Source: Rotaria macrura
Lineage: Eukaryota > Rotifera > Eurotatoria > Philodinida > Philodinidae
Reading direction: 5' to 3'
DNA length: 64,000 nucleotides
Assembly (NCBI GenBank): GCA_900239685.1
Contig: OENT01000336.1
Span: 1 to 64,000, forward strand
Part shown: piece after piece, positions 22,701 through 36,184 of the stretch
Layout: the number at the start of each line of letters is the position of its first letter
How positions within the stretch are numbered: position 1 is the first letter of the stretch
Notes under the pieces: generated by a model
Database searches by the model: none
Told to the model about the DNA's origin: nothing
The model's input: only the letters and a program-made list of their open reading frames with translations
Translations under genes and position numbers: made by a program

Positions 22701-25700
22701 CATAGACAGAAGATATCATTTTAAATATTGTGTGAACTAATGAACTAGACAAAAAAGTGATGTGTTGAGGTATCGATCGGCTAACCTTAATACGTATCAT
22801 CAACCTTTCGAACCAACGTATCTAAAAATATAAGCAAGAAAGCATTCTCAAATTTGAATCATTCAGGTAGACATGACCAAACAGTTTTAACGAACACTAC
22901 CACTGTTCATTCTTCATATACCATCAAATAATTTCAATAGACTAGGTGATTGGAAATTTGTTCGTATGAAACTTTACGGGCCAGATCTATGTTATCCTTT
23001 TAGATGAGTTACATAGAATTCGATGAAGCCCTAGTTGTTAATTTTCAATGAGAATATCTTAGCCATTCTCATATACTCAGAAACATGAGATCTAAAGAAA
23101 TCGTGTATACATACATAAATCGGTGTCCTAGTAGAAAAGCTATTCTCTACAGAAATAGCTATCTTCTCTAAAACAAAAAAAAGGACTAATACTTATTTTC
23201 GTTTATTTACAAGGTCTAGGATCATATGAAGAAGTAAGTGATCGGTTATTAAAAAATTTAAAACAAGATGAAAAACAATGTATCAGTGCACATTCACTGT
23301 CGTCAATGGACAAACAATCATTAAGCGATGAAAGTAGTGATATTTACATTAAATCAACAAAATCTCTACGGTATTGGACAATACGTGAACTAGAAGATCA
23401 TCTAATAGAATTACAACGTAAGAAAATGAATACAAGTGGAATTATAAGTAAATTATTAACAAAATACTGTACAGAATGTTTGGACAGTGAACGTACCATG
23501 ACAGTACCCGTACGAGCATCTTATATGAAACGTATATCTGAATTGGAGTCAATTTATTTCGATAAAACAAAAACAACAGGATTTCCATCGTTAGGTGTTA
23601 TTGCTATTTTGATTGATTATTGTAAGTGAAGAAGATCTATTTGTTGAACAAAAAGAAATATTACTTTGTTTTTCCTTGACTGAAATGTATTTTATAGATT
23701 CAAGAGTCGAACTCAATCTTGATAAGGTTATTCATTATATTAGATTGTCGAATGATATTGATGCTAAATTTAAATTAGATCCACATAAATGTGTCAGCGT
23801 CATACGTTTACTTATACGAAAAAATTCATTTGATAAAGCCATAGCATTAATTGATTCGTTGGGTTCCTATGATGTTGTACCCAATTATATGTATCGTCGT
23901 GTGCGAGATTTATTATTGGACGCATATTCATTAACTCGATTCGAACAATTTCAATATCTTGTTAATAAATTATTGAAAAATAAATATGTTGATCCATCAT
24001 CAACTGTACTTTCATTGATCGTTAGAAAATCCTACCAAGATAATGGACCATTGCATGCATTCGAAACAGTTAAAACCATTCTTGTACAGTGGAATAATCT
24101 TATTGGAATTTTTCCAATAATAAGAAAACTACTTCGTGATGATTGCTCCGAAGAACTTAAACAGGTAAAATATTGTTATCAAACTTAGTGAAATAGTATG
24201 ATGAAAATGATTTTCACTATGTAAGAAATTAGCAAGAAAATAGAACTGTTAATATAATTTAAATCATTTGGGAGTTTGCTCGTTCTTTGCTATGGTCAAA
24301 CGAATACATGAAACATGTGACAAAGAAATCTTGAGAGAATCCATTGTATTATACTGATTCGAATTGTAGTATGTCGATGGAAATCATTGCATAGATTGTT
24401 GAAATTGATTATGCATGATACGTAACTCTTTTTATCGACTGATCTCTTTTGATGAACTGTGTAGCTTTGAAAGAAAATGCACACGGACTCTACGATTAAC
24501 TCTGAAGCGGACATGTTTGCGGAGAGAAGTATTTCGAGTTCATGCCTAATTTTATTGAGTCGATTGGGATCTGAGAGAGATGCGTTTTACAACTAGAATT
24601 TAAATGTTGCTTTTTTCCCCTACTCAGCCATTCACGAGAAATGAACTTCATGGAATTTCGATTGTTTTCGTAAACTGTTTGCTTTTGTAGAAACGCTTAT
24701 CTAATGTTTCCCTCATACTCCTGTTAAGTATAAAGCGAATAGATGAATCTTTCAGTTTCCTATCTTGAACATACTATGGCCGAATATTTCGATGGAAAAA
24801 AAATACGCTTTGTAAAAATATGAGATGTACACTAAAAAATTGTGAATCAGATTAACAAATAGGTTTTCAATTCAAATTTGAAGTCTCTATTATCGAAAAT
24901 TGATGCATATATGTGAGAAAATACTCAAAATCTTATATTAGAAATCGTTTCCTTTAAATTTCATTCTACAACTATTGATGATGACTTGAATAAATGAAAC
25001 CATTTTCATTATGATCGACAGTCCTAATTCGTTGTACATGAAACAATCGTTGAATGTGTCAATCGAGTTGCCTAGAATACAAACAATTGTTACATAATTA
25101 ATTTTAGTATTGTTATCTAACTCTTACAGATTCTTCGAAAGATTATTTATTCAAGTATATTATTCTTATTGAAGACTATCCATGTAGAGATTAACATTAC
25201 TGAATAGTATTGAATGAAACATCTTGTATGAATCATTATCTTTCTTAATTTCTGTTTACAAGTGCACATGTAAATTTCATCACTAGAAGTTGTGATCAAT
25301 TTTTCTTTTGATATGACAAGTGAGTACGTCAAATTTGATGTGTATGAACAAGATTGAAAAATACTCGTCGAATTTGTTAACCTGTTCAAAAGTTCAATTA
25401 ACTTGCACTTTTCCCTTGATGTCAGATGATATCAGGCAAATCTAACTTCTAATGGCTTCATTTTCTTACATGCTATTTACAAGGTCGTCATCATCACCAT
25501 CATCAAAATCTATGAACATATACAGGTGTTGCATTTTCAATCAAGATAATGAGTTTGTCATGTCAATGTTGCAATTGAATTGTCAAAACATAATTGTTAA
25601 TGTCTAGTGTCAAGAAAAGTAGGATGTTAGCTCATGCTTTTCGTAATTTGATGATTGATGAATAAAATAAACGCGCAATCTAACTGTGATGTTTACAATG

Positions 25701-26682
25701 ACATATGATACTTCGGCATTTTCTACTACAAGACAATCACTTGTGTTTCTGTCTAATCTTATCATTTTGTATCAAGATCATAGAGACTTGATACTGCTGG
25801 ATTTCTTTACTTGATAATAGTTCGAAATGAAACTATAATCTTATCCAGAATATGTTTTACTAGATTTAAACTTAGATCTAGACATCTTTCCCTCGTACGA
25901 TGAAGCCCAAAATAGTTTCTCTCGTTGATAATTATCATAGTTTACAACATTGTATTCACAAGAAAAGTTTTTTTGTGCATCTTACACAAAATATCAAGCA
26001 CTGATTATATTTTAAGAATTTCATTCGACTATTATACCGTAATGGAAAATTGAATGCTCTCATTCTTCTTTTTTTCAATTAGGTACTGATCAAAATTGGA
26101 AAAATTCGTACACGTACATATGCATACGAACAATTAGCATTTGCATTAATTCATGATCGTCGTCTATCTGAAGCGAACAGAGTTTGTCAAAATATAAGTC
26201 GTTCGACATTTGAAGAACATTGTCAAAGATATGTAAGGGAATTATTCTATTTTCCATCAGATCATCAACAACTTGATGATGAATTAACACCAATGAAGCA
26301 TACGTCAACGAATGATATCTATGAAATCGATCATGTTTTTGATACCAATACCATATCTCTTATTCATTTCATCGATTATATTGAGCAATATCCGTCGTTG
26401 ACACGACATTTATCTATTGATACGTTGTTCTATAGTTTATTTCGTGCACATGAAAAAACTAATCGTTTAGATGAATTCACAAAATTAATGCGTGATTATT
26501 CAACAAAATATGTTCGATATTTATCATCTAAAACTATAGATGCCTTTAGTCAAGCGGGTATAACTTTACCCATAAAATCATTATCATCACCTAAACAATC
26601 AAGAAAAAATGTTCATAAACATGAGAGTTTTTTACAAGATCATGATTATGAAGATTTGAATTCACAGAAAACTCTTACTTAA
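19795..26682 (+). CDS. LRPPRC: LRPPRC homologue (mitochondrial PPR protein)
   Basis: Six exons: 19795-20679, 20901-21114, 21584-22471, 23214-23621, 23698-24164 and 26083-26682. All junctions keep frame, giving 1,153 aa (human protein about 1,394). The first ~45 residues are basic and Ser/Arg-rich, fitting a mitochondrial targeting sequence. Next comes a block like LRPPRC: LERLDGDAHRRGRL and the almost invariant STQALLLIRCTGSLLVSELP. Pentatricopeptide-like 35-residue helical pairs begin near residue 120 (HYNSYMRVSLQNNHLFNPMK; TPNLTSFRLLIECYARQG; EPLVLTHLLSSYAQKGHVER). Later exons are helical and poorly conserved, as expected. LRPPRC stabilises mitochondrial mRNAs and supports their polyadenylation and translation. 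A TTCTAG acceptor lies 1 nt before the ATG. The exon-1 donor (GTTAGT) is weaker than the rest and was chosen for frame. Intron 5 is 1,918 nt. NIF3L1 follows 90 nt downstream. Confidence 0.9.
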
Positions 26683-26772
26683 TACTTTAGTATTACTTTT
26701 CTTTCCTTTGTTTTTTGTCTTTTTTTTTGTTTCTTTCTAGATTATTGTCGATTGCGTTTTGTTGTTCTTTTT
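26683..26772 (+). promoter_or_regulatory. Intercistronic region with probable trans-splice acceptor
   Basis: Only 90 nt separate the LRPPRC stop from the NIF3L1 ATG. The stretch is a long T/C-rich tract ending in TTTCTTTCTAG at 26730-26740, a textbook 3' splice site with no donor in the gap. No AATAAA occurs here. This is the layout of a spliced-leader operon junction, a mechanism reported in bdelloid rotifers. Confidence 0.6.
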
Positions 26773-29700
26773 ATGATCTCATCTTTTCTATTAAATAAAT
26801 CACAACGATTGAATATAAATAACATCAGAAAATATTTATCAACTATGACAGGAATTCAATTAAATACTATTCTTTCACAATTGAAATCTTATGCACCACT
26901 TTATCTTGCTGATCAATCATGGGATAATGTTGGATTACTTGTCGAACCGAATAATGATAATCCATTCATAGAAACAATCCTATTAACAAATGATTTAACT
27001 GAACCAGTATTAGACGAAGCTATTGAACGACACGCTCAGTTAATTATCAGTTATCATCCACCAATCTTTAGTCCATTGAAACGTTTAACACAAAGCAATT
27101 GGAAAGAAAGAATTATACTAAAATGTATAAGAAACGGAATTTCGGTTTATTCACCACATACATCATGGGATGCTTTAGATGATGGTATTAATCAATGGCT
27201 TACATCAGCATTTGGCACAAGTAAGAATCTATGATGATTAAATTTCGGTACATTAGCTACCCAATAAATTTCCTTTGGAAAATGTCATGACTCAATGTTA
27301 GAATTGATGAGAGTAAAGATTTGTTAAAAATTCACGAGAAATTATTACCATATGTGAAATAGTTGTGTCGATCGAGGCAACTCTGGTCTGATGAGTAGAT
27401 AAGGTCTACTATTAGGTAATTTGACAGTTCGACTTCTGTTTTTGACATGTTTTATGCGCAGTGTTTTCAATGACGTGAAACCAATGGAAATAATTTCCTT
27501 TTTCTACAATTTTCCATCGTAAGATCTGAAATTCTTTCTTGTAGAATAAACACATTTCGTTGATATATTGACATTGGCAGCGACAGAAAAAGGTTCGAAA
27601 AGCGAAAAATTAGACAGTCAACTGATTTCCTAGGAAAAAATCAATTGTTCATGGAGTTCTTATCGTTTCGTTGAAAAATTTAGTTCAGTTTCGATATCTC
27701 GAGAGTGAAAACTTGAAAAAACAATGCATGTGCGACTGCCCTTTTTTTATTAACTTATCGAAATATAGATCGTTTCGATCGAAGATCTCTGTGACATTTG
27801 CAGAAATTTCTTTCATTTGGACCTTTAATAAAGGATTCTACGTGTTAACAAGTAAGGTTCGATAGACTTAGGACTTTGTTAAGAATATTCAAATCATTGT
27901 GTAAAATTATAAAATAAAAATCATACACGATCATGATTGACACTATTGAGAAACGATGACAACTCCTAAAACAATAGCGTTCGATAGATCTTTATACACT
28001 AATTCCTTATTGTATACTCCGATGATGAAAAGAATAGCAAACTCATGCTGTGCTTTCATATAGATTCCATTTAGCAATCTTTTGTTTGTTTCGCTACAAC
28101 ATTTGTATCATGTTTCTTATCTTAATCCTGCTGAGAATGAACAAACAAAGTTCATGTCTATTTCTAAGAAAATCAGTTGTGAGTTCAAAAACAAAGTCAA
28201 TTATTGACTATGGAATATTATTTATTGGGTCAGAAAGTCTTTGTTTATGTACTGAAATGCTATCCCTAAAATGAAACCATATTATTCATGATAGATCAGT
28301 CCGTATGAAAAGAACTATTGTCATGAATCTTGCATGTGTTTGACCTGAATTTTAAACTAGAAACTCAATCACCTTAATTTACAGAAACATCTTATTTTTA
28401 ATCATCTAAAGAACGAGGAAATCTGTTTAGAGCTAATTCATATTTAATTTCGGATTCAGCGCGTCATGAACACAGTGTCATATACTATAAATACAATGAT
28501 AATCTCTCAAGATGCTTACTCATCAATGATAGGATACGATGTTTTCATGTTTAATTATAGTCAAACACAATGACATTCTTTACGAACTCTGGAAAAAGTG
28601 GATTTCGATTTGAATTTATAATAGATAAGCAGTGTCTAAGTAGATTAGTTAATAATGAGAGTTTCCGATCTCTGAGTTGCTGACGTGCTAATAAAGCAAA
28701 CATTCTGTGAGTAGGTGGTTATGTCAAATAACTATCGTGTCATCTTGATCGACCTGTATAATGTCAGTAGCTAAACGATATAAAAAAATTTCAATAAGCA
28801 ATATATTTTTAGAATTTTTTTTATCTACAAAAATTCTAATCGAAATAAAAGCTTTTCACTGCTATCTAAAAGAATCACTATAATTATTCAGAATTGGTGG
28901 TTCGGAAACCTGTTCGAGGGCTCATAACTGATTAATATATTTAAGATGCACTCTGTTTTAGTTCAAAATAGAATAAACATCATTCAGTAATCTTCACTTA
29001 TCAGTCATTATTATTTGTCTATTTCTGAATGAAATTTAGTTTGAATATGAATTCAATTTCTGAAAACTATTATCTCTATCAGCTATCTATCGAGGACAGT
29101 AATTCGTGAACTAAAAATGTTACATTTGTATTTTGAATTTCTGCAGACGAACAAGATTATACAAGCCGTCCAATTCAAGGAGTTAAAATGAATGAAACAC
29201 CATCACAAAATCAACATTTATTAACCATCACTCTTCCTAGTGAACACAGTATGAATGCAATAAAAGCTATCAACGATGTAACTATCATCAATGAAATATC
29301 GTACTGTTCTCATTCGTCTTCATCCGACGAATAATATATATATATATATATATATTTTATTTTATTTTTCTAGTTGTAATACATCGAATGGACCAGCAGT
29401 TCAATTATCGATTTCGTGCTCAGCACGAGCCGTTAGTTCAATAATAGATTTATATCGTCACGATGAACACATTAGTAAAACAATTCAAATTCTTGATGCT
29501 CAAAAGGTAATCGAAGTAGAAAGTTCATTCTGGTAATCATAAAATCCTATTTCATTTCTATCAAGCCTCTAGATTCTCGTCAAGGATATGGTCGTATAAT
29601 TGAATTGAAAACTTCTCGAACAATACGTGAAATTGTTGACAATGTTAAAACATTGACTGGTCTTAAACGCGTTCGTCTTGCATTAGCCAATAATAAAACA

Positions 29701-29979
29701 ATGGATTCTTCAATAAAAACAATAGCCGTATGTGCTGGTTCAGGTGCTAGTGTATTTTCAAAAATGCGCAATGTTGATATTCAACTTACTGGTGAACTAT
29801 CACATCATGCCGTGTTGGATGCTGTACATCGTGATACAACAGTTATTTTGTGTGATCATACGAACACAGAACGAGGTTTTCTCAATGTTATTAAGAAACA
29901 TTTTGATCAATTATGGAATTCAAATCAAGTGAATTTATACATTTCTGAACGTGATCGAGATCCACTAGAAATCGTTTAA
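26773..29979 (+). CDS. NIF3L1: NIF3-like protein 1
   Basis: Exons 26773-27220, 29147-29300, 29374-29506 and 29566-29979 give 382 aa. It follows animal NIF3L1 from end to end: QSWDNVGLLVEP, TILLTNDLTEPVLDEA, the metal-binding ISYHPPIFSPLKR, YSPHTSWDALDDGINQWL, then AVCAGSGASVF, IQLTGELSHHAVLDA, CDHTNTERGFL and the closing SERDRDPLEIV. The conserved His and Glu residues of the dinuclear-metal NIF3/DUF34 fold are present. Family function is unsettled; a metal-dependent hydrolase-like role with mitochondrial and cytosolic presence is usually suggested. ATG 26773 gives a basic leader; an inner Met about 30 residues on (STMTGIQL) is an alternative start. Intron 1 is 1,926 nt. The exon-2 donor is an unusual GTACTG, chosen because it keeps the frame into SCNTSNG. 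Probably cotranscribed with LRPPRC. Confidence 0.93.
29334..29355. repeat. (TA)n microsatellite in NIF3L1 intron 2
   Basis: Uninterrupted TA dinucleotides fill part of the 73-nt intron just upstream of its pyrimidine tract. Length polymorphism would not affect coding. Confidence 0.85.
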
Positions 29980-30092
29980 TAGCAGTACATCATTTTATGA
30001 CATGCAGACATCATACGATGAGGACAAAAATGACTTTTTTTTATGATTTCCTCTTCTAAGGTTTCATACTTTTAATCAATGTTGCATGTTAA

Positions 30093-30098
30093 AATAAA
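30093..30098 (+). promoter_or_regulatory. AATAAA polyadenylation signal of NIF3L1
   Basis: AATAAA about 115 nt after the NIF3L1 stop codon, on the same strand, and the first canonical signal after LRPPRC plus NIF3L1. Confidence 0.5.
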
Positions 30099-31902
30099 AG
30101 AAAACTCTGTGGAAGATCAAAAACGACGACATCTAGAAGACTTATAAGATATAAAAATATTTTTGACTTCAACTTCATTGTTGTGATGGTTAGGATTCGA
30201 TGATCAACGAACATATGACTTTTTGTTTATAATTCTAGTAAAATTCTAAATTATTTCGGATGGTGGATGACAATCAACACGTAATACAATGTTCAAGAAA
30301 AATAGCTTGTAGATTAGAAATTCTTATCATTACCGTTCTTTATCGTTAGTGAAGTTGACTTCGCTTAATCTACATTTCTCTTGATCTTGTTATATTCAAA
30401 TTTTATTCAAGCTTAACAGATTTGCATAGAGTTTACGATTAAAAGTAAAAAGGCAGGTTCAAGCAGAATGAGTATCTCTGGGGTATCATCATATACTTTT
30501 ACTGGTGGCTCACTCAAATAATGTCATAGTCAATAAATTATCGTAAAATTGATCTATTCATGACAGTTTCATTGAATATCGTGGGCAATAAATTAGGTAT
30601 TGTACGGTTAACATTAGAATTAGCAATTATAATAACATAGAGAAAAATAAAATTTCTGCAACATAATTCGTGTAAGATAGTTGTATTTAGAAGATATTCA
30701 ACTGAACATAGACAAATTCATCTATTTATTTCTTAAATAAGGCAATATTGTTCTTGAAAATATCATCTATTTTAATAAAACATTCGATAACATATTGATC
30801 GAGATTGAGATTGAAGTAGTTTAGATTTTTCCAGAGAAATTCCTAATCGATCACATTTCTATTGGTTTATTCGCCTGTTCTTCGTATTGATCTGAGATAA
30901 GGTATCGTGAAAAAAAAAGTTGTTTACGTTACTTGACGGCAAAGTAAAATAACTAGACTGCTAGATGATGAATGACAATCTGAGATTTGTTTAATAGAAT
31001 AGAAAATGAAAGAAGCCCACATGTCGTGTCATTGAAGTCAAGATTGAAGGAAGAAAAAACCTTTGCTCTTAGCTCATCTCACATTACGAGTAATCATTTT
31101 GAGGACAAGAAAAGAAATCTTAAAATGCTCAAGATTTAAGATGTTTTTCTTATAAATTTTTAATGAGTTTCATTATTAACACATAAATTATTTTCGACAA
31201 TGAACACTTAAATCTGTTCGATAAAGAAGAAGAAAATTCATAATGTGTATTCAATAGAGAAAAAAATGTTCATGTGTGAACATTTTAACTTTTTAATTCA
31301 CTACACGGCTGACATAAATATCGAAGATTAACCTCATCGTTGAAGATTAACAGGTTCATAGGTGAGATTAAAAATGAAGGAAAGTCCACATGTTCATTTC
31401 TTCTCTTAATGTACTTTGTCGGATGCTTAATCATACATTGAATGAATGCTTCGTTCAACGTTTCACCTTTCCCTACTTATTATATGAAACTATTTGACAT
31501 TTGAGTTTCATAATAGATTATATATCTCTTAAATAGAAGGAAAATAATTTCAGTTATTTCTCTCAACGAGGGCATTTACATTTGAGTTCACACGTCAAAT
31601 AAAACAAGTAATAATTTGTAAATATATCTAGAAGCTTTCATTTCCGCAATATTATCATCAATATTTGTGCAATCAAACGTATGTAAGATGAGTTGTATAT
31701 AGTTTCTTTTTCATCTCTATTCATAGACAATATTTAGCTTGATTACTTTTATTGTTAAGATTATCATTTATTTGGAAAAAAAGAAAGAAAGAAACAAAGA
31801 ACATGACTAGACATTACACGCACATAAAATAAACATATTCTACGCTTTCCATTGCTTCAAAATGAAGAAGAAAAAGAATTGAATTGTTTTGTTTTGTTTT
31901 TA
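30099..31902. other. Convergent intergenic stretch
   Basis: AT-rich DNA between the 3' ends of NIF3L1 (+) and the synaptotagmin-like gene (-). TTTATT at 31767-31772 (AATAAA on the minus strand) is the likely polyadenylation signal of the latter. Nothing else recognised. Confidence 0.5.
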
Positions 31903-34900
31903 TCACTTGGACTCGTCCATCTTTGTTGATAGTTTTAATATTTGCCATTGTGCATTGAGAGATTGACCAGATAATATCGTTGACCAATAGACATTTTCTG
32001 GACACACATTTCCTTTGTTCATATAATTAATGATAGGACCAAACACGATCGTGCCTAGTTGCTCTTTATGTGATAATGATTCGTGTACAAGACGTATTTC
32101 AATTGTTATTTCCGATGCTATTTCACGACGTAATTCAAAAACAAGTTCTTCATTAAATGTTGGACAATCGGACGTACGTTGTACACTAGTTTTCTTGCGT
32201 TTCATCTTTTTACCATTACGATCATATAATGTTACTTTAACACAAGTATCGGGATATGGTTTTGCTTCAAGTGATAATGGTCGTAAATTTTTTGCTTCAA
32301 TAATGACAACAGATAATTTTGCAGCACTCTGCAAATATGATAGAGATACAAGTAATTCGCCTAAATCAGGATCCTAAGAAAGAAAGAAAAGAACAGATAT
32401 TTCCATTGAAGTGTACATAAAACTAAATAGACCTGTATCATCGATGATGGATCACATTCTTCTATTGGTTTTTTCATACGACTTTGATCCATTTCAGATA
32501 ATTCATTTAAATCATATTTAATCGTAGCCATACGAATATCTTTATATAAAGGTTTGATTGTACTTATTTTATATAAAAGTATTTCGATTGAATGATTATT
32601 TAATTGATCATAGGATAATTCAAATTCATTCAATTGTTTCTTATCAAATAAATATGATGATTGTACACGCATAATACGGACAATTTTTGTTTGAAATAAT
32701 GTACGCTTTTCTGGTAATAATCGAAAACGACAATAAAATGATATAAAATCAGTATTATTATTATTATTATTATTATTAGCATAAGTATCCAGCATTTGTA
32801 AATTTTCAAATGATAATGTATCGATAAAGACATGTTCACTATCACGATCGTAACTGATATTTATACGAGATAATGGCCGTGTCAAATCATCGTCATTTGA
32901 TGGATTCGATGGAAGATTTGCTTTCTATATATAGATTAGAAAAGAAATATATGCTATAGATTTCATGTCATGTTACATCCGATTTGATTTTATAATATGA
33001 TATTCACACATGTTACAAAAAAACGTTGAACTCAAACATATAAACTGAAGCCATTGATTGAAAATTTCTATTTCTACGAGTCGATTTTTCATGGAAATCT
33101 TCAAGATTTTTCAAAAAAAAATTTTTACGAGAAAACAAACGCTAAAATATGATACATATTGGCTCAAGATTTGTCAATTACTTGCCACGTGAAAGATCGA
33201 TCTCAATTGAAAAACATTTTTCTCTTTTCCTAATACAAACTTTTCCTAGTTCATATACATTTTCGTTGATACAACATTTTTCTACAAGAGAAGAATCTAG
33301 ACTAGAAATTTTGTTAATATATGCTAAGAATTTTCTCGTGTGTCGAAATTAATCAATATTGATCTACCAATAACACTCATCGATAGGATTGTTTTTTTAT
33401 CTCATGATGTAAATGAATTCCCTCGATAGAATAATTCTTTTAAGTCATGTAAATGTCTAAACAATCTCATGATCGTTTTAGCTTTCCGTTGTTCTCGAAT
33501 AACGACGAAGCTCAGCTTCGTTTATTTTTCACACTTATGTGATCCGTTTGACGATGAAGTCAACATTTGAATCTCTAAATATGTTCTCTCGTTCCGTTAA
33601 AAGACAGAACACTCTTCGAACTTTGACGTTTTGTCTTTTCCAGAAGCACATAGTCTTAAGTTGACTTACAGCAGCTGCTGAAGCATATAATGCTTGTTGC
33701 AGTTCTTTTGGATCGATCGGATCAAACATAGATGGACGTCTTCCTCGTGTTTGTGCAGACATGTTTCGATCTAAACAACGAATTCTACAAAATTCATATC
33801 AAACTTTAGAAAATCTTTACTCACCACTATTAGGTGATGCTGAATTATTCGATTGAATACTAACGCGTGGTGATGATGATGATAGACCTGCAGTAAATTG
33901 TGATGGTGGTGTGCCTATTGATAGCATGAGATAAATATAAATATAAATAAAACTATCTTGTCCGATTGAGTTCCGAATGTCGCACAAATTTTATTAGAGA
34001 GATGTCAAGAAAGAGAAAGAAGAGTTCGTTGAACCTTCCTCGTCGTTGTCGTGTAGCCGTTCTCGCTCTCGAATTGTTATATGTAATGAAATGACGATGT
34101 ATATACTCGTACACATGAAAGAAGAAAAAAACGTTGGATTGTAGTGCCGATTCTTATCAATATGTTTTGCTCTCGATCTTTGCTCACGCAAATAATAATA
34201 ACTTAATACAGTACACACTGTTAGATGAAAACTGAATTATAGTTGTTCTATCATTCTATTATTCTATTATGGCAATAGATAGTAGAATATTATCATCTAG
34301 GCAAGTTAATATCAAATCATAATTTACAATCTATTAACTTGTAGTATGACACAATCCGAGTTATAACAGTTATCACGATATGCTTCTCTTTTCATTGTTT
34401 TGTTTTTCACATTTCATTTTAAAGAACTGAACGAAAAACAAATATGACTTCATATTCTCGATTCATTTGATAGTCGCTCCAAGGCATACTAAATATATGA
34501 GTATATATATATATATATATCAAGTTGATGCCAGAAATCAAATGCATACAAAACATGAAATTAAGATTGTTACTCGATATATATATATATATATATAAAG
34601 ATAGAAAAAATTTCATTTCTTCCGGTATTAATAATTACAAGGTAGTTTTTCTTCTTCATCTCCGTTTTCTTTTGAAATATTTTCGATACTTGATTCGCAC
34701 AATTGTAATTTCCGCTCCTCTTATTCTTTATATGATCTATTTTGATGTGAAATCATCGCTGTTCTTTGAAGCTCTTTTATGTATAGTCAATATGATGAAA
34801 GAAACTTCGTCTACCGAAGGACAAAATAAACGCTAGAAATAATATGAATTTCTATCGGCTTCTTTTTTTTCTATCTTTCTCTTCAAATTAGTGATTCTTC

Positions 34901-36153
34901 GAATCATTACATGTCATGTTAGAAAGAAAAGGAAAACATAAGCGATCAATTTCGATTCGACTTGATCAGCGTTGATTGCCTTTTTTACAATGCAGATCAG
35001 AGATCCGATATTTGTTTCGATTGACAATAAGAACAAGGTCAAATATATAAATATTGAAATACGAAAGGACAAAAGAGGAAAATGAAAAACAAAGAAAATC
35101 GTCTTGCACCTACCGGATGTTGATGAAACATGATTTAATGAACTAGGTAAAAAAATTGAATTCGATAATGATAAATTGAGCGATGATGAATGAGCATCAT
35201 TATGTGGTGATCCACTAATAGAACCTCCACTAGCACCTAAACTGTTTACACTGGTATTATTATTATAGACTGAATTTCCTGCTGTCGATGACAACGACAG
35301 ACGTTGTAAAGGAGAAATTAATGCTTGTTCAACAGTTTCATCCACTACAGCTGATCGATATTGACGATGATGAGTTGATGAATGAACAATAAGAGGTGCA
35401 CTAAGACGACGATTTATACTTTTAGAAGTCTGTGATGAAAGAAAATGAGGGTTTGAACTGCCATTTTTATGAGTAGGAATCTGTATTGTTGTTTGTTTTA
35501 TTACGGCACGAGGTGATGTTGAACATGACAGACTTGCATTTGTAGATAATTGATATGTTTTTGTTGTTGTTTTTGCTGTCGAAGACATTGATGTTCGTGA
35601 TGTTAAAGATGGAAAAACTAATACACTTTTTCGAGATTCCGGAATCGATGATGATGAACAATCATTATCAGAAGTGAATGTAGTAAATAAACGACGGAAA
35701 AAAGAACCCAGTTTAGCCATATTTGTGAGTCAAAGAATAGAGCAATAGATATCTATATGTATATATATATATGTGTGTGTGTCTGTGTATTATATAAGCT
35801 GTCTCTATAGTTGCCCTTTAGGTTATCTTAATTAATGATAATAATCCTTTGAGAATGGAATAACAAAATAATATTATAATCAACAAGATTTCTATCTTAG
35901 CCTTCTATATCTCGGCAGAGAGGTGTAAGCAAGAGGGTTAAAAAAGTTTAGAGGACGAAAACGATAATGGGACTCGGCTTTTCTTACCGAGCTACGATAT
36001 GTCTCTTTATGCTATTTTGTCATACTTCGCTTTCATCCATTTTTTTTCTCCTACTTCTATTCTCGTTGAAGAAATAACAAGAAATAATCATAGAAGAAAC
36101 TAACTGAATAGTTATGATGAAACAGGACTAGCTCGTACGAGAAGGAGACTAAA

Positions 36154-36184
<31 letters not shown>

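Noticed and set aside
32030..32377. 115-codon plus-strand frame
   Set aside because: Antisense to the C2B exon of the synaptotagmin-like gene, whose protein is clearly homologous to C2 domains.
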